Assembly (NCBI GenBank): GCA_036346255.1
Contig: CM070638.1
Coordinates: 36,704,394-36,768,393 of the forward strand
From: Ampelocalamus luodianensis
Taxonomy: Eukaryota; Streptophyta; Magnoliopsida; Poales; Poaceae
Reading direction: 5' to 3'
DNA: 64,000 nt
This document shows, one piece after another, positions 45,196 through 56,739 of the stretch (position 1 is the first letter of the stretch; each line of letters opens with the position of its first letter). The position numbers and the translations under genes are program-made. Under the pieces are notes generated by a model that worked only from the letters and a program-made list of their open reading frames with translations, was not told the DNA's origin and ran no database searches.

Positions 45196-46093
45196 CAGAG
45201 CTGGCCAAACGAGTGGTCTGGTTCGGCACGGCACGGGCCCGTGTCGACACGACCCATCCTGGCTCGGCTACTATTCGTACCGTGCCGGGCAGGCCCACGT
45301 GCCGGGGTGGCGGTCCAGGCACGGTTCGTTAGAGATTCGTGCGCGGCCGGTCGAGACGAGCTCTGTTTGACCCGCGGGCCAACCGCCCGCTTAGCCCACA
45401 CGACGACGCCCAACCCGCCACTTGCCCCCGCTCGACTCCCGCCTACCGCCCGCCCTATCCGACGCCTCTTTTCCTCCAACCCGCCGCTGGCCTGCCCCTT
45501 CGTCTCCCTCACTCTCCCATTCCCAGTCTCTCTCCCACAGCCCACAAAGTGCTCCTCCTCACGGCTCGCCTCCACGGCCCACTCATCCACCGCGCCACCT
45601 CTCCGGTCCTTCTCCTCCATAGTCACCGTTCTGCGCGATCGCGCCTGATCGCGCCGCCTCCTCGTCCTCGGGTCCTTGTCGGCTTGTCCTCCTCGCCGCC
45701 TCCCTTCCTCTCTTTCTCTCCGGCTCTCCCTCTCCCTTTGCGCCCCTTCACCCGTGCCACCTCCCCTCCCGGCTCCCCCTCTTCCTCTCTGATGTAAAAG
45801 AATGGTGATGTGACTGTGATTTTGTGAATGAATGGTGTGAGGCTGTGAGCTGTGATTGATTCCGATGAATGATTGCATATTTTTTATTCTAGATATCAAA
45901 TTTTGGTTGATTATGTGCTTGTTTGGTTGATTGGGCCAGTTGTGCCGTGCTGGGCTGGTCAGGCTCGTGCCGTGCCTGGTACGGCATGATACTGTTTGTA
46001 TCGTGTCGGGCCAACTCATTATGCCGGAGTGACTGTCCAAGCACGATCCATAAACAATACGAGTCATGCTGTGTCTAAACTGGACCTATAATC
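45196..46093. mobile_element. ~0.9 kb insertion inside the satellite array
   Basis: The array breaks off at catctgc and resumes at atccgcgaagggagcc. The insert starts cagagctggccaaacg, resembling hAT-type ends, and has an inverted motif, ggcacggcacgggcc on the left and ggctcgtgccgtgcc near 45970. Flanking catctg/aatccg could be a diverged target duplication. ORFs in its GC-rich left half (up to 303 codons on minus) overlap each other on both strands and are not credible. Class unresolved. Confidence 0.5.
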
Positions 46094-46150
46094 CGCGAAG
46101 GGAGCCTAACCTATTTCAGCAGCGGCAATTCAATTCCTCACCTGGGTAGA
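46094..46150. repeat. Isolated right-hand satellite unit
   Basis: ccgcgaagggagcctaacct, agcagcggcaattcaattcc and cacctgggta match the satellite consensus and mark the far side of the insertion. Confidence 0.8.
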
Positions 46151-47020
46151 GTAATTAAACCCGGACCGGCCACCCGAGCTTCTTCCCAGTTGCCCACTCT
46201 TCCCATCATGGCGGCGGCCATGGGGAGAGGGAGGGAGTGAGGGAGAGAAGATGGATGCCTCCCATATTCAACTCAGCTATGCCGCCTGGTAAGAAGAAGA
46301 GGAGGAGGATGGCGGGAGATCGGCGGCCAGTTCGGCCGTGAGCCCGCTGGCCAGCGACCGGGTACGTATGCTTCTGTCCGCCTTCAATTTCTGGCTGGTT
46401 AGCGGCGATTCTCTTGGGCTCGCGTGGATCCATCTCATCGCTCCACCCGTGTATAGAGAGGAGCACGCTCACACGTGCACGCGAGCTGCAGATCGGTCGA
46501 TCGATCGAGCTTGCCCGGCCAGATCAGGCGCGCTCGGCCCGGCAATCCGAATCCGCGTCTCGGGATGGATCAGATCCTAATCCTATCCTGCAGGGTTCAT
46601 CACTTTGGATGTTCGAGTTCGAGGAGCGAGCCGCGCGCTAGCTTAATCCAGAACACATCCTCGATTAATTCTATTGCTGGCAAATTCTCCAATAGATAGA
46701 TCGACAGACAGACAGATAGATCAGCTATTGAGCACGTGACTTGTCTCCGGATCGATCGGAAACGCATCGGCAGGCAGGCACGCTGATTTAGACTGTTAAT
46801 TTGCCGAGCTAGTTGCGAGGTTAATACTAATGCAAATCGGCATCATCTGCATGTATGTATCATCAAGGCAGCTAGGCCTTGAGGAATTGTGCATCGATCT
46901 CAACTCCTACGGCTGGCTTGCTGAATGACCGGCTGCAAATGGCCGTTATTTGCAACTCTGTTCTGATCCTTCGCTCCGGGCAACAACCAATTCAGATAGA
47001 ACATCATCCAGTTCACTCCT
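46151..47020. other. Promoter/first-exon-like sequence, unassigned
   Basis: 46208 starts ATGGCGGCGGCCATGG but stops after ten codons. ATGGATGCCTCCCATATTC near 46250 runs to a cctg/gtaaga donor-like site, and ccagcgaccgg/gtacgtatg is another. This could be a 5' exon of the coiled-coil gene at 48-49 kb. The linkage is a guess. Repeats of cgatcgat and gacagacagac occur near 46500 and 46700. Confidence 0.3.
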
Positions 47021-47021
47021 A

Positions 47022-48990
47022 TTAGCCCTTTTTCATTAGGAATGCTCTCTATATTCTTACGTACAAAACAAAGATCATCAACGTCTTCTAGAAACCAGAT
47101 AGAAATATTTAACAACTTCTCTCTAACAGCAGATCATGAACTTGTCACTCAAAATCTTCAGCATGCACTTTGCTTAATGTAAGTTCTTTCATAATATGAC
47201 TTAGCTCTGAAATTTATTCTTGCAAAGCCATGTTTTCTTATGCAACAATAGAAAAATGTCCAGAAAGTCCTTCGAGATTTTTGACGATCTCCGAGATCCA
47301 CGAAACCTCAAGATCAATTCTGGCTTGGTAGTCATGAAACAAACATGCTATGTGAAAGACACTCTTTGATGCACACTTATTTCTCTGATGAAGTTCTTTC
47401 ACAGCATGTAACAGTGAATCACTGCGATCGAAATACAACATCGATCCCATCTCATGCTTTAGAGTCTTATCATTCTCCTTATATGCCTTCTTCAATGACT
47501 TGATTACAAAACCTGTGTCAGCATCGCTCGCAGTGTCAGCAGAAACAACTTTTACCTTTGCTTGTAACACATAAGACGAGGTGGCAAGCCTCCAGCGTAT
47601 AAGGTTTTTACGATAGTTTTCAATGAAAGAAGTAAGCTAACATCTGCAATAGGTATTTCTCTTCTGACTCTCTTCCAACAGAGATATTGTCTTTTGTTCT
47701 GCATTACGTGTAAATAGTTGCACATTACAATATGCTAACAATTTGTAACTAAAACACTAAATGCTAATTTACCTGTAAAAATCAGATCTTATGCATTCCT
47801 CAAATCTCGTAGCATAAAGTTAATATGTTCATTAACTTCTAGAGCATCATGCTAAAGTAGCTTTTCAGTCGAGCGCTTCACTTGGTCTTTAAGTTTCTAA
47901 TAGCAGTACCAAAGTGATAAGATTAGTCAGGAAAGTGACTTGTCGCACAAAAATAAATACAAACACAGAAAAAGGTACATGTTTAAACAAAGAAAAGATT
48001 AGCAATGTTTAAACATGTACCTTCTTCTGTGTTTGTATTTATTTTTATGCGACAAGTCACTTTCCTGACTAATCTTACCACTTTGGTACTGCTATTAGAA
48101 ACTTAAAGACCAAGTGAAGCGCTCGACTGAAAAGCTACTTCAGTCTGATGCTCTAGAAGTTACTGGACATATTGACTCGATGCAACGAGATTTGAGGAAT
48201 GCAGAAGATCTGATTTTTACAGGTAAATTAGCATTTAGTGCTTTAGTTACAAATTGTTAGCATATTGTAATGTGCAACTATTTACACTTAATGCAGAACA
48301 AAAGTCAATATCTCTGTTGGAAGTGAGTCAGAAGAGAAATGCCTATTGCAGATGTTAGCCTACTTCTTTCATTGAAAACTATCGTAAAACCTTATACGCT
48401 GGAGGCTTACCACCTCCTTTGGTGCATTACAATCAAAGGTAAAAGTTGTTTCTGTTGACACTACGATTCCATTTCTTGCAGGTCCTGTAATCAAGTCATT
48501 GGAGAAGGCATCTAAGGAGAATGATAAGACTCTAAAATATCTTGAGATGGGATTGATACTACACTTCGATCGTAGCGATTTCCCGTTACATGCTGTGAAA
48601 GAACTTCATCAGAGAAATAAGTGTGCATTAAAGAGTGTCTTTCACATAGCATGTCTGTTTCATGACTACCAAGCCAGAACTGATCTCGAGGTTTCGTGGA
48701 TCTCGGAGATTGCCAAAAATCTCGAAGGATTTTCTGGACATTTTTTTGCTGTTGCATAAGAAAACATGGCTTTGCAAGAATAAGTTTCAGAGCTGAGTTA
48801 TATTATGAATGAACTTGCATCAAACAAAGTGCATGCTTGAGATTTTGAGTCGCAATTTCGTGATCTGCATGCATTATTTATGCTGTTAGAGGGAATTGGA
48901 CTGTTGTTAAAGATTTCTGACTGGTTTCTAGAAGATGATGATCTTTGTTCTGTACGCAAGAATATGGAGAACATTCTTAATGAAAAAATA
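47022..48990. repeat. ~2 kb palindrome (inverted repeat, 18-bp spacer)
   Basis: Left arm 47022-47988 is the reverse complement of right arm 48007-48990 with scattered differences. The centre is gtttaaac, an 18-base spacer (47989-48006), then gtttaaac. Outer limits fall at aaaaagggct on the left and gaaaaaataagg on the right. Both arms carry the same gene exons. Confidence 0.9.
47238..47570 (-). pseudogene. Left-arm copy of the coiled-coil gene exon
   Basis: 110-codon minus-strand frame containing VIKSLKKAYKENDKTLKHEM and AVKELHQRNKCASKSVFHIA, ending LEGLSGHFSIVA and stop. It is the mirror copy of 48481-48759, about 85% the same at protein level, and also reads further upstream (QAKVKVVSADTASDADTG). 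Function unknown; see the plus-strand copy. Confidence 0.55.
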
Positions 48991-49206
48991 AGGTTTGCTG
49001 CGAGGTTTGATTGGACTGAGAAAAATGTAAAGCAACAAAGCTCTGAGGTATGTTACTGTTTGGTTTTGTAAATGTTACAATAGTTGATGTAAATTCATCT
49101 GACAACTAACATCTCTTTTCAGCTAGAAACATTGCTTGATGACCTCCACCGGGAAGTGGAAAGTGCTAAGAAAGCATATGATAAGAAGATTAGCTGCCTT
49201 TCAAAG
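48099..49206 (+). pseudogene. Coiled-coil gene fragment, right-arm copy
   Basis: Exon-like blocks: 48099-48222 after CTATTAG (KLKDQVKRSTEKLLQSDALE), donor AG/GTAAAT. 48297-48348 after AATGCAG (EQKSISLLEVSQKRNAYC). 48482-48759 after CTTGCAG (SKENDKTLKYLEMGLILHFD, ending GHFFAVA and stop). About 48841-49047 (FRDLHALFMLLEGIGLLLKI, QQSSE), donor GAG/GTATGT. 49123-49206 after TTTTCAG (LETLLDDLHREVESAKKAYD), donor AAG/GTTACT. Heptad-like, Lys/Glu/Leu-rich, so probably a long coiled-coil protein. No motor or other domain is visible and I cannot name it. The last exon lies outside the palindrome, so the right arm is the parental orientation. In-frame stops suggest decay. Confidence 0.5.
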
Positions 49207-51062
49207 GTTACTTGTCAGGTCTAACTATTCTCTGCCATTTCAGTAATGCACAGTGGGCTTCCTTGCCTTAATTCTTACGATCAGTGTGATTAGTAGTAGG
49301 TTTAGATGAGTTAGTCTATTCCTTTCTACTAGGAATTTGAGGACTTTGGAGAAAAAAATGGTCTCAAATCATTATGATGTGTATATGATCCAAGTGTTTG
49401 TTTTTTAATGTGGTCAGCCTTATTAGTTTTTGTGATAGGAGGTTCAAATGTATGAATGTTGAATAGTGTTGCGGAGAAATCTGCTCCCTTACATCATAAA
49501 GTAGCAGTCAACTGGAGTGTCACCTCAAGTTATACTTTCATAGGCCTGGACATGCTCTTGTCAAAGGTTATTCATAAATCATAAAAATGTAGCATTCAGA
49601 AATGCATCAGTGAATTTCTTGAGACCTCTAGTTGCCCCACTTCCCCTTTCTTCTCATTAAAATGGTGTCATCCAAATGGATTCTATAACTAGGCAGTGCA
49701 TGGTTTCACCCAGCAGTGCTTTTTTTAAACGACGAAATTCAACTGGTGGATGTTGGACTCCTTTTACTGGTGCTTGCTTGATCATCCATTGCAAAATATC
49801 TGATGTTGGGATAAGGAGATGATGGGAAGGCTGTCCTGATGTACTCTTGGTTTGCAGTTAAACCATTTTCTTGCCACAAATCTCATTGCTATTGCTATCT
49901 TGCTCATGTGCAGGATGCACAATCCAGTACTGCTGAAATCCTCACTGCTTGTAATTCTAGAAAATTCCTGTTGCCTGAATCAAAATGTACTTAACTTGAC
50001 CATTACAGTTGTGGCCTTTCTTTTAATGATATCATCGAACCAGCTTGTTTGCATTCATGAGGTTTTAGTTCTTTTGATCTGGATTGGCAAGATACTGAAT
50101 GTGCATTTGCTGTCTTCCTGTTTGATCTTTGTAATTGCTTCCGTTAAAATGTTCCGGGGAGATAATAGTCTGAATTTGAATCCATTTGCTGCTTGAACTT
50201 CCTTAACTTTAGTTGTGGCAGAATGATGTGATCCTGAGGTTCAACTGAATTATGTAGTTTTGTTGTGAACCAAACCCATTAAGCGGCATAAATCCAACTT
50301 AATCTATAACTGTCGTAAAAAAGAACTATCCATACTTATCAGGGCTTGACCTGTTGTCACTCTGTATACCCATAATACTTGCTTGATTTGCCCTTGATTG
50401 AGCTGTCTTTCCATACCATTTTGACTATATAGAATAAACACATTCAATTGTGTATGCCCAGATTTGGGTCTTCCTGAGTGTAAAAAAGATTTGTACTATT
50501 CCTTGTTGCCATGTTTGTGGTATTTCATTTTATTATCTTCTATCATTATTATTTGATCCTTTTTTTATTATGATGTTTGTGCACATATGGAAATGTCTGT
50601 GGAACATCCAAGATCTACATCCTTGGGGCCAATTATTACTCAACAAGATTACCTTTTAAAATTTTCGTTTTAAATTAGAGTCAATTTATTCCACACCATA
50701 AGAGTATGGACTGTTATAGAAGTACTTGTGACTAAGATTTCTTTACAAATAGCTGCGGAGTCAGTTGACTACATGGCCCCACAGATTATATGATCCATCT
50801 GCCAGTTATCTTATTGACCACATCCCTTGGTTTGAACTGTCTGTGTTTACCTTGTTGTCTCCATTTCTGTGCTGCATGTTTTATTGTTTTCTTAATTCCT
50901 CTACCATCAATCTCAGCAGAAACTCTTCAACTAGGATATAAGTTCTTGTTTATTGAAGCTGCCAATGATGTTGATGATGGCCCTACAGCTTTACAATTTG
51001 CTAACATCTTTCATTTAAGCCTGAGCATCTTGGCCCAACTTGTTACTCTTCAGAGTGATTCA
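49207..51062. other. AT-rich, no recognised gene
   Basis: Intron-like T-rich sequence on the plus strand. 50930-51060 could be an exon (LQLGYKFLFIEAANDVDDGP and on) but has no recognised family and is cut by the copia LTR at 51063. Confidence 0.35.
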
Positions 51063-51181
51063 TGTTAAAATAGAAATCCTTTTGTATTTCCTTATCTTAT
51101 CTATATATGATATATCCCCTTTGTACTTCCTATATATATTGCCTGTTGGGCCTTATAAATATACACACAATATTCATAACA
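51063..51181 (+). repeat. 119-bp copia LTR
   Basis: Starts TGTTAAAATAG and ends TTCATAACA. TGTTA...TAACA is the usual copia terminal pattern. It contains cttataaata (51150-51159), TATA-like, 22 bases from the LTR end. A single copy in the window. Confidence 0.7.
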
Positions 51182-51193
51182 TGGTATCAGAAC
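51182..51193 (+). promoter_or_regulatory. Primer binding site of the copia element
   Basis: TGGTATCAGAAC directly after the LTR, tRNA-iMet type with one mismatch. Confidence 0.8.
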
Positions 51194-51554
51194 TAAGGTA
51201 ATAACCTAGCTCGTTTCACTGCTATTCCCCCACCGTTGCTGACGTCATCGAAGCCGCCAGAGGCAACTATATGACGCCACCCAAGGCCGCTGCCGGCCGC
51301 CGCTTCGCCGGCCACGCATCATCGCTTTCATGCTGGCCGCCATCGCTCCGTGTTCGCCCCGCCGCGCCGCGCTCAATCGCCAACCATGCGTTGTACCCGC
51401 CGCCGCCGCCCGCCAACATGACCACCTCGCCGACGCGATTGGATCGAGTGTCCTCTGTTTCGATTAGAAACCGAATCAATTTCTATAAACAGAGTAATTC
51501 TGAAAGAGAAATTAAAAAAAACACAGAACGTCGATCTAACCACCATGCTGCCCA

Positions 51555-52636
51555 GCGCCTCCTTTTAGACTTTGTTGCCTTGGTCGTTGTGCCGTCTAGC
51601 GCTACCAACCGATGGCTTCCATTCCATCACCTGCGATCCCATTCTTGAGAACAAAGCTTCATGGGACAAACTACAGGTTGCGGTCTTCACTTATGGAGAT
51701 CGCACTCGATGGTCTTGGCCTCTGGGGACATGTCACTTGTGCTTGACCTTGTTTGTCGTCGCCGGTTGACCTCCTCCCGAACATGGCCACTTTGCACCTA
51801 CTACAGAAGATAAGGTCACCAAGGAGGCAGAGGCAGTTGTTGCTGCTGCTGACGCTACTGATGAGGCCTTTTAGTATGCTATAGACGCTTTTGAGCGCTG
51901 GTGTGCTGATGAGGCCCATGTTCGAGCCATCTTGGTGGTCAGCGTCAACGACACTATCCAGCCAGACATTGTTGGTCTGCGTTCCACTTGTCAGATCTGG
52001 GATTGCTTGCGTGAGCAATACCAGCAGAGCAGCTATGCTTAGTTCTTTTCGCTTTAGCGTGAGTTGGAACACTTCGCCAAGAGGACTCCTCCATCGACGA
52101 CTTCTTCCGAGCCCTAGCTAGTCTCGGCGCCGGTGGATGAGCCGCTTCTCCACACTGCCAGGAGTGTTATAAGGTGCAGAAGACGGATCATGATCACCTT
52201 TATGACTTCGTCTGCCGTCCTCGCCCAGAGTTTAAGCTTGTTAGGGCTCAACTGCTGAGCCGCTCACCACGACCGATAGTCATCGAGGCTCTTTTGACGC
52301 TTCGTGCTGAGGAGTTTCGCTGAGTTAGCAAAGACGCTTGTTCTGGCGTGCTTGCTACCCTTCGACTACAACCGACGACTCGCTTTCGACTATAGTCCAT
52401 CAGGTGTTGTTTTCGCTCCTGTTTTTGCACCAACTGGGGTTCATTTGCAATTATTGCAAGAACTTTGGGCACGACTACCAAAGTTGTGCGGTGCGAAAAA
52501 GTGGAACAAGGCGCGTGCAGATGGACGATCCAAAGGGGATCACCCGTGCCATCGGCGCGGGGATGAATTCATGAGTTGTTTTGATGATTGTCTGAGCTCA
52601 AATACAATTTCTAGGACTAAATTACCTAAAAACTGA
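51555..52636 (+). pseudogene. Ty1/copia gag
   Basis: Pieces in three frames. 51572-51725: SIPSPAIPFLRTKLHGTNYR, then the Y.LW..-type start of copia gag (LMEIALDGLGLWGHV). About 51870-52020: FERWCADEAHVRAILVVSVN, then IQPDIVGLRSTCQIWDCLRE, matching the gag/UBN2 helices. 52060-52330: decayed middle. 52455-52500: zinc knuckle CNYCKNFGHDYQSC. Several stops and shifts. The usual continuation to protease and integrase is absent after 52636. Confidence 0.75.
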
Positions 52637-53505
52637 ACACCAAAATAGCAACGCCGCCCGGCTGTTTACTCTTTTGGCCCACTACAACCCACCCGTTGAA
52701 GGCCAGTTGACGTTGAAGCCCAGTAAAGCAAAGATCGGCGCGTCCCAAAGATCCGCCGACGGAAACACGAGCGAGCTCCTCTCGCATGCGATCCTAGCTG
52801 TCCGGCGCTCATCCGACGTGCTCCTTATTCACTGGGAGCCCTTTCCACCAAGTATTAATATAAGTAATTAGAAGAAAGAAAATGCTAGAGATAGAACCTA
52901 TAAAGATGTAGATAGATGTAAATATAGAAGGATAGCCTAGCGGGGGTTAAACGTAAGAGCTATCGAGCAGGGAAAGGTAAAATCAGAAGCTACAATATAT
53001 GGGCTTAACTTACTAAAGGCTTTGAGTAAATGTATGTTCTAAGGATTTATATGTGGTACATGAACAGGTTATGTTATAAAGATAGCTGGGAGTTGGAAGT
53101 ACGTATATTGGTCTAACTATACACGAGGAAAGCTTGAGACGCTACTAAATTTGATGAGCATTTCGATGTGTCTATGTAACCATATATGAGCAAAGCTTCA
53201 AATGTGGATAAACTTGTAGGGAAGTTAAGGCATGTATATTATAACGTAATATTGGTAGCAAAGAGAACACACTACATGTGAAAGATGGAACATGTAAGTA
53301 CATATAATATATCTAGATCTAGTTTTTCCCTTTGGTACCTGCACTGCCCTTCTTTACCGCGGCAGAGGTGGCCCTATCGTCAGTTAGTGTACGTGGTGCA
53401 AAGCAAATGCTATCAGTAAGAAGGGATTATATACAGGTTGGAACAGAGCGCAAGAAATCAATGCATTAGCGGGGAAATGGCAGCGACTAACCACATAATC
53501 AAAGA
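52637..53505. other. No gene recognised
   Basis: 52640-52860 is GC-richer (gcccactacaacccaccc and on), then a strongly AT-rich, purine-biased stretch with no ORF. No structure recognised. Confidence 0.35.
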
Positions 53506-54400
53506 GTAAATTAAAACTGTATTTGTTTGGTTTTGAATTAGGCTACCATATGGTGAACTGATGTTTTGTGAATAGTTTGATTATAGGTACGCGATAGCAT
53601 CGAAAAGCCAGTAGGGATGCATAGTAGGCTACAAAAGCGCAACCGCATAGCTATATGCATGTCAAAACAGTGGAAGATTGCTGCTATTTATCAGTGCACA
53701 CTGGATTTTTTTTTTCTGTCAGGCAAGTATTTGTGGATTTATGAATGCTGCAAGCCTCAAAAGGAAAAAAACATATAGTAATGCGTGAAACAAAATATCA
53801 TTTAAACGATGCATTGCATGTGATCATGTATGCACATGTTTGATGCTAATGCTAGTTTAGGACACGCTCAAATGTGTTCGATTAACATCGGCATCAAATA
53901 TAGATGCACTATTCTTTAACTAAATCATGATGATTTTGTTACCAAACTAAAACAATACTCAGTTCAATTAGCAAAAAAGTCTAATTCTGAACCAAATAGT
54001 GCCTCACAGTAAGTTAGTAGATAGTAGTGAAGCTATTGGCAGTGATTGAAAACAGAATCGAATAATAAATCAGTGCTGTATTTGCTCAGCTTTGGATTAG
54101 TCTACCATATGTTGGAGTGATGTATTCTCAATGGTTTCGTGTCGATATCTTTTTTTCCTTCATGGTAAGTGCTTCTGGATATATAAATGCTGCAAGTCTA
54201 AAAAAAACACCATTTAGCAATGATAAAAGCCAAATATTATGTAGACAACGCATTGTTCGTGATCATGAACGTATCTGCTTGATCCTGATGCTAGTTTAGG
54301 ATAAGATAAACGTATTTGAGTAACATTGGTATCAAATATAGACGTACTATTCTTGAACTATACCATGATGACTTCATTACAAAGCTAAGACAGAGTTGAA
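53506..54400. repeat. Diverged direct duplication, ~450 bp units
   Basis: 53510-53960 and 54065-54400 share an ordered series: ctgtatttg..tt..attagnctaccatatg, gtgnattctcaatgg/gtgaatag, tatnaatgctgcaag, gcattgcatgtgatcatg/gcattgttcgtgatcatg, gatgctaatgctagtttagg, and atcaaatatagatgcactat. The second copy is shortened. Likely an old tandem duplication of intron or intergenic DNA beside the topoisomerase exons. Confidence 0.75.
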
Positions 54401-54600
54401 GGTGTGCTCATATTGTCCTGAGTGTATCTGGCAAGCAGAGATTAGCATCAATACACTGATATCCTCTTATCAATGTAGTTCCCAGGGCTGTTGATACTAA
54501 TCATCTTCGAGAATTTACCTTTAACAAAGATAAGTAGCTGCATTTAGGCATTTTGTAGATTTACATATTTAAGCATAGACATGCGAACATAAAAATTCAG

Positions 54601-55004
54601 TATATTAGATGCTCATGAATGTCTGGGTATAGTTACGCTCACAAATGTTGTCTACATGAACAGGAATTGATGCATTTGTTAAAGGTAAATTCTTCTCCAT
54701 GAGAGAGGTCAATTCACTTTCACTAAGGTAATCAGGAGGTGTGGTGCTTCCCTTAATGAAGAATCATGATTTGTCAATAATTTCATATACAAATAAAAGG
54801 TGAGCTCAGGTGATGTGAGAAAACACATAAACCTTACCTCATATATGTCAACCTTATGAGTACTAACAGTGTCTTCTATTTTAAATGTAGGAAGATTAGT
54901 CTCACTCACGATACCATGGCATAATAGATGTAAATCCTTTAGAAGTGACTCAGTAACCAACAGAATGGAAAGTCTCTCCACCTGAAGTGAACTCAACTGC
55001 AGTC
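54601..55004 (-). pseudogene. DNA topoisomerase III beta-like gene fragment
   Basis: Two minus-strand exons. 55004-54838 (acceptor TTTGCAG, donor GAG/GTAAGG) ends LPTFKIEDTVSTHKVDIYE. 54751 to about 54601 (acceptor ATTAAG) reads GSTTPPDYLSESELTSLMEK, then ASIPVHVDNICERNY. In plant topoisomerase III beta the corresponding stretch is VELYEGST.PPDYLSESELISLMEK followed by GIGTDASIPVH, so the family is clear. The conserved GIGTD is replaced by NLPLT, and the exon lacks a donor after NYTQ. The other ~20 exons are not seen. A type IA topoisomerase cuts and passes single DNA strands, but this fragment lacks the active-site Tyr region. Probably a duplicated or captured piece. Confidence 0.8.
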
Positions 55005-55009
55005 CTGCA

Positions 55010-56735
55010 AACCATTTTTTTCCAGGAAAAAAGATGGTGAATTACTAATCGTTTCCTTTAAAATATGCTATTAAATTAAAAGATAATCAACAATGTAAAA
55101 ACTGGAATGGCATGTTCACATTACAAAAGAGTAAGACAGAATTTTTAGATATTAGATAAGAAGGCGGTGTTTGCTCTAGTGTCTGAACTTGCAAGGAAAC
55201 GGACATTGTTAGAAGCAGGAAGTAGTGGACTCAATTTTAGCAAATAGGTAATCGTAGTTATAATCCACCGTCAAGAACAGATCAGATGTAGAGTTACGTA
55301 GAGGGTCATGAATGAATATGAGCACAAAAGAAGCAAGGTTATATGGGGCAAGCAGCAGTATTGATCTACAGTGTAAGAAGTTTGAAGGAGTGCAGACAAG
55401 AATAATGCGTAAATACCTTTGGAGCCCGGTCTGTCTAAAGAAGCACTGCCAGTACAAGCTCTTAGTGGAGTCTAAAGGATGTGTTCTTCTCTACTAGTAG
55501 GTGTGGTAGAGCTCTTGGCAGCAGGTCCTTTAACTTGGACAATGGGAGTGGTAATCTCAGATGAAGACCAACGGAGAAGCATACGAACTAACACATCTCA
55601 AAATACCTAGGTACACAACCCAACAAAATGCAACTGAAACACATTACAAAATTAAATTGTGAATGTCTCCAGATGTATGCAGAGAAGTTATGAAAACCAA
55701 CATCTGAATACTACCTAGCTACATACTAATGGTAGCAAAAGGAAACTAATTGAACTATAGAGATACTCATCTCACGGACACCGCTGACCTCTACTCCCGA
55801 GATGTGCGCAGTCGACGCGGCCGGGAGTCTATGCCACTACCGGCTAGCCTCGCCGCTGCAGTAAGCTCCCTCAGTGTCCTCCCCACGGCCCTGTATAGAA
55901 AAACAATAACAACAATTCAGAGAAGTGTCCGCTTCCATTTAATTCATTCACAACAAAAAAAAATACTTCATTCGTCTATGAACGGAAGAAATAAGCCTTC
56001 GTTGCTCAAACAAGTATGCACAAAACCAAGAACCTTGGCTCCTCTCAGGTGGTCACGCTGCCTTTTTATACGTGACGCTCGATCCTGCGCTCGTGTTCAT
56101 TTTGTGATGGGACAAGCCTAAACCCTAAACAAGTAGCTCCCAACACTGCGTATCAAACCTAGATAATCCAAACCTATTTAGTGGATGATAGTGATAGGAA
56201 CAAACACTAAGACGATAACTCAATGAATAACAACCATTAATGCTATGACAGTACTCGGATTAATAGCTAGTAAAAGCCATCTATGGGCAAAATGAAATGT
56301 TGCCTATCCATAAGGAAACTAAATATAATTCTGGAAAACAAAAGGCCCCCTTGTGTCTGTGTAGGCTTCTGTGGCAGGGAAGCTAACCACACCTTAAGCT
56401 AACTTGAGTTCTCTTCGCATCGAACTTAGTAGCTTTTGAGATAGACCTTAAATACAGAGGAAATAAATCACACCTCAGTCTTGAACAATGCACATTAATG
56501 TTTGGAACACCAAGGCCTTGTCATTATGATCAGGAGACAAATTACAAGAAGCAAATACTCAACACTCTCAGAGCTGGCAAATTCTAGAATCTCTTTTCAC
56601 CACATACATTATCTTCTCTGGTCTTCAGCGTGTATCAACATTCAACAATACAACACACTAATCCAGCAAGTTAGTTTTTACACCACATCAACACAAGATC
56701 ACAGCACAAAGGCAAGCAAAGAAGCAGAGTAATTT
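55010..56735. other. No recognised gene; possible minus-strand promoter
   Basis: On the minus strand CGTATAAAAAGG at plus 56067-56079 is a good TATA box. Downstream, at about 55889-55785, an exon-like block after TATACAG reads AVGRTLRELTAAARLAGSGI to a stop. No family recognised. Could be the 5' end of a gene whose other exons are the topoisomerase pieces, but I cannot show it. Confidence 0.3.
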
Positions 56736-56739
56736 TACA

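Larger units (their letters stand above)
51063..52636 (+). mobile_element. Short-LTR Ty1/copia element, gag only, 3' end missing
   Basis: A 119-bp LTR, PBS, then a copia-type gag to 52636. After that the sequence is unrelated and no pol or 3' LTR is present. The 5' flank is gattca at 51057-51062, and the matching duplication was not found. Confidence 0.65.

Noticed and set aside
45156..46067. 303-codon minus-strand ORF
   Set aside because: It spans the end of the satellite array and the insertion, with low-complexity Arg/Glu/Gly content and equally long overlapping plus-strand frames.
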